The position numbers were made by a program, and so were the translations under genes. From Tenacibaculum piscium (GTDB lineage: Bacteria; Bacteroidota; Bacteroidia; Flavobacteriales; Flavobacteriaceae), in the NCBI RefSeq assembly GCF_021390715.1, contig NZ_JAJGWT010000001.1, positions 315,839-379,838 on the forward strand: DNA of 64,000 nt. The letters are read 5' to 3'. Positions 63,425 to 64,000 of the stretch are shown here, piece after piece (positions within the stretch are counted from its first letter, which is position 1; every line of letters starts with the position of its first letter). The notes beneath the pieces are model-generated. The model was not told where the DNA came from and did no database searches. It was given only the letters and a program-made list of their open reading frames with translations.

Positions 63425-64000
63425 ATGCTGAATTCTAAAAAAAATGGTTCTTTATGGCAATTAGCAATGCGAAAATTTATCCGAAGTAAAACGGGTATTT
63501 TTAGCTTTTTGTTTATACTTTTCTGCGGATGTATGGCTGTTTTTTGTTACGTAATTGCTCCTGACAATAGTAATTCAGCAAATCAAATGCATTTAGAAAT
63601 TCATTCAAAACCGCCTTTGTTTTCAGTATTGATGCTTCAAATTCCATCAAAATCAACAGAAAAAGAATCGTGGTTTTCCGTTTTTATGGATGGAAAAAAA
63701 AATATTCCTACCGAAATTCCTATAAAATCGTATCAAATAAAAGAAAATCAATTAGAAATTGTAAAATATTCCGATAATTTATCAAAAATAATTCTGATTT
63801 CTTTATTTCAAAAAGAATTTAAAAATCATCCTGAAAAATATATTCAACAAAAAACATTTTGGTTTGGAACCGATAAATATGGACGCGATTTATTAAGCAG
63901 ATTATTAATCGGGGCAAGAATTTCATTTTTCATTGGTTTTATCGCTGTTTTCATCTCGCTTTTAATCGGAATTCCGATGGGAGCAATTGCAGGATATTTT
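63425..64000 (+). CDS. OppC-like ABC transporter permease (3' end cut by window)
   Basis: An open frame of 192 codons from ATG 63425 to the last base of the window. The first transmembrane helix ([24 protein letters not shown] region, about 21-44) is followed by a periplasmic stretch of about 100 residues. The permease domain start then shows [21 protein letters not shown], the GTD-x-x-GRD-x-x-SR motif typical of dipeptide/oligopeptide permease subunit DppC/OppC. The rest lies outside the window. A peptide import role is likely, but no direct link to the collagen island can be drawn from distance alone. It is likely co-transcribed with the MscS gene. Confidence 0.85.
   Translation, partial: MLNSKKNGSLWQLAMRKFIRSKTGIFSFLFILFCGCMAVFCYVIAPDNSNSANQMHLEIHSKPPLFSVLMLQIPSKSTEKESWFSVFMDGKKNIPTEIPIKSYQIKENQLEIVKYSDNLSKIILISLFQKEFKNHPEKYIQQKTFWFGTDKYGRDLLSRLLIGARISFFIGFIAVFISLLIGIPMGAIAGYF

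Overview
The window looks like a chromosomal segment of a low-GC marine-type member of the Flavobacteriaceae (Bacteroidota). The evidence is the dcw (division and cell wall) gene order, a short RpoD without region 1.1, a PorT-type type IX secretion gene beside the menaquinone methyltransferase gene, menaquinone rather than ubiquinone context, and repeated Bacteroidota-type -7 promoter elements (TAnnTTTG). A Tenacibaculum- or Polaribacter-like genus fits, but it is not proven from the sequence.

Region 1 (1-17.6 kb) is the most notable part and reads as a collagen (gelatin) amino-acid catabolism island. On the plus strand are a DHDPS-family deaminase (5' end cut by the window edge), a 2-oxoglutarate-semialdehyde dehydrogenase, a Cys/Cys 4-hydroxyproline epimerase, a small DUF3781-like protein, a FAD D-hydroxyproline dehydrogenase and two M24B Xaa-Pro peptidases. 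Together these form the full route trans-4-hydroxy-L-proline -> 2-oxoglutarate, plus release of the imino acid from peptides. On the minus strand is a second proline-racemase-family enzyme of the Cys/Thr type (trans-3-hydroxy-L-proline dehydratase) with an ornithine-cyclodeaminase-family pyrroline-2-carboxylate reductase, which together convert 3-hydroxyproline to proline. Between the two halves is a tight minus-strand operon: a GH63-like glycosidase lipoprotein, a GNAT acetyltransferase, and a 1009-residue fusion of an APH-type kinase, an M23 peptidase and an AGXT2L-type phospho-lyase. The last resembles hydroxylysine kinase plus 5-phosphohydroxylysine phospho-lyase. Hydroxylysine and its glucosyl-galactosyl conjugate are collagen-specific, so the whole island can be read as one collagen-utilisation system. 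A secreted S37-type prolyl peptidase lipoprotein closes it.

Region 2 (17.7-24.7 kb) holds DsbD and a free-standing copy of its N-terminal domain, tRNA-fMet, tRNA-Tyr, tRNA-Lys, two identical tRNA-Glu genes, rpsT and proS. A tandem cluster of MITE-like elements with ITR AGAGCCTGTTTAAA sits between the tRNAs. Region 3 (24.8-36.3 kb) has outer-membrane and housekeeping genes (FadL-like porin, Nfu, MenG, PorT, MscS, ECF sigma factor, RpoD, Rpe, CBS, Crp/Fnr, tRNA-Arg, YqeY) and more copies of the dispersed repeats. An unexplained duplicated 23-bp element with adjoining terminators lies near 30.1 kb.

Region 4 (36.3-51.9 kb, minus strand) is the dcw cluster mraZ-rsmH-ftsL-ftsI-murE-mraY-murD-ftsW-murG-murC-ftsQ-ftsA-ftsZ. 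Three helically phased direct repeats upstream of mraZ look like MraZ boxes. Region 5 (52-64 kb) has an alpha/beta hydrolase, EngB, an RluA-type pseudouridine synthase, a class-3 aldehyde dehydrogenase, a nitroreductase, a sugar aminotransferase, GalE, a choice-of-anchor lipoprotein, FabD, a second MscS-family channel and, cut off by the right edge, an OppC-like ABC permease.

Three repeat families are dispersed between genes: the MITE-like elements, a REP-like 'TTAGCCCC...GGGAAATAGCT' element found at gene 3' ends, and a palindromic GGGCGAAC element. No CRISPR array, intact insertion sequence, prophage or rRNA gene was seen.
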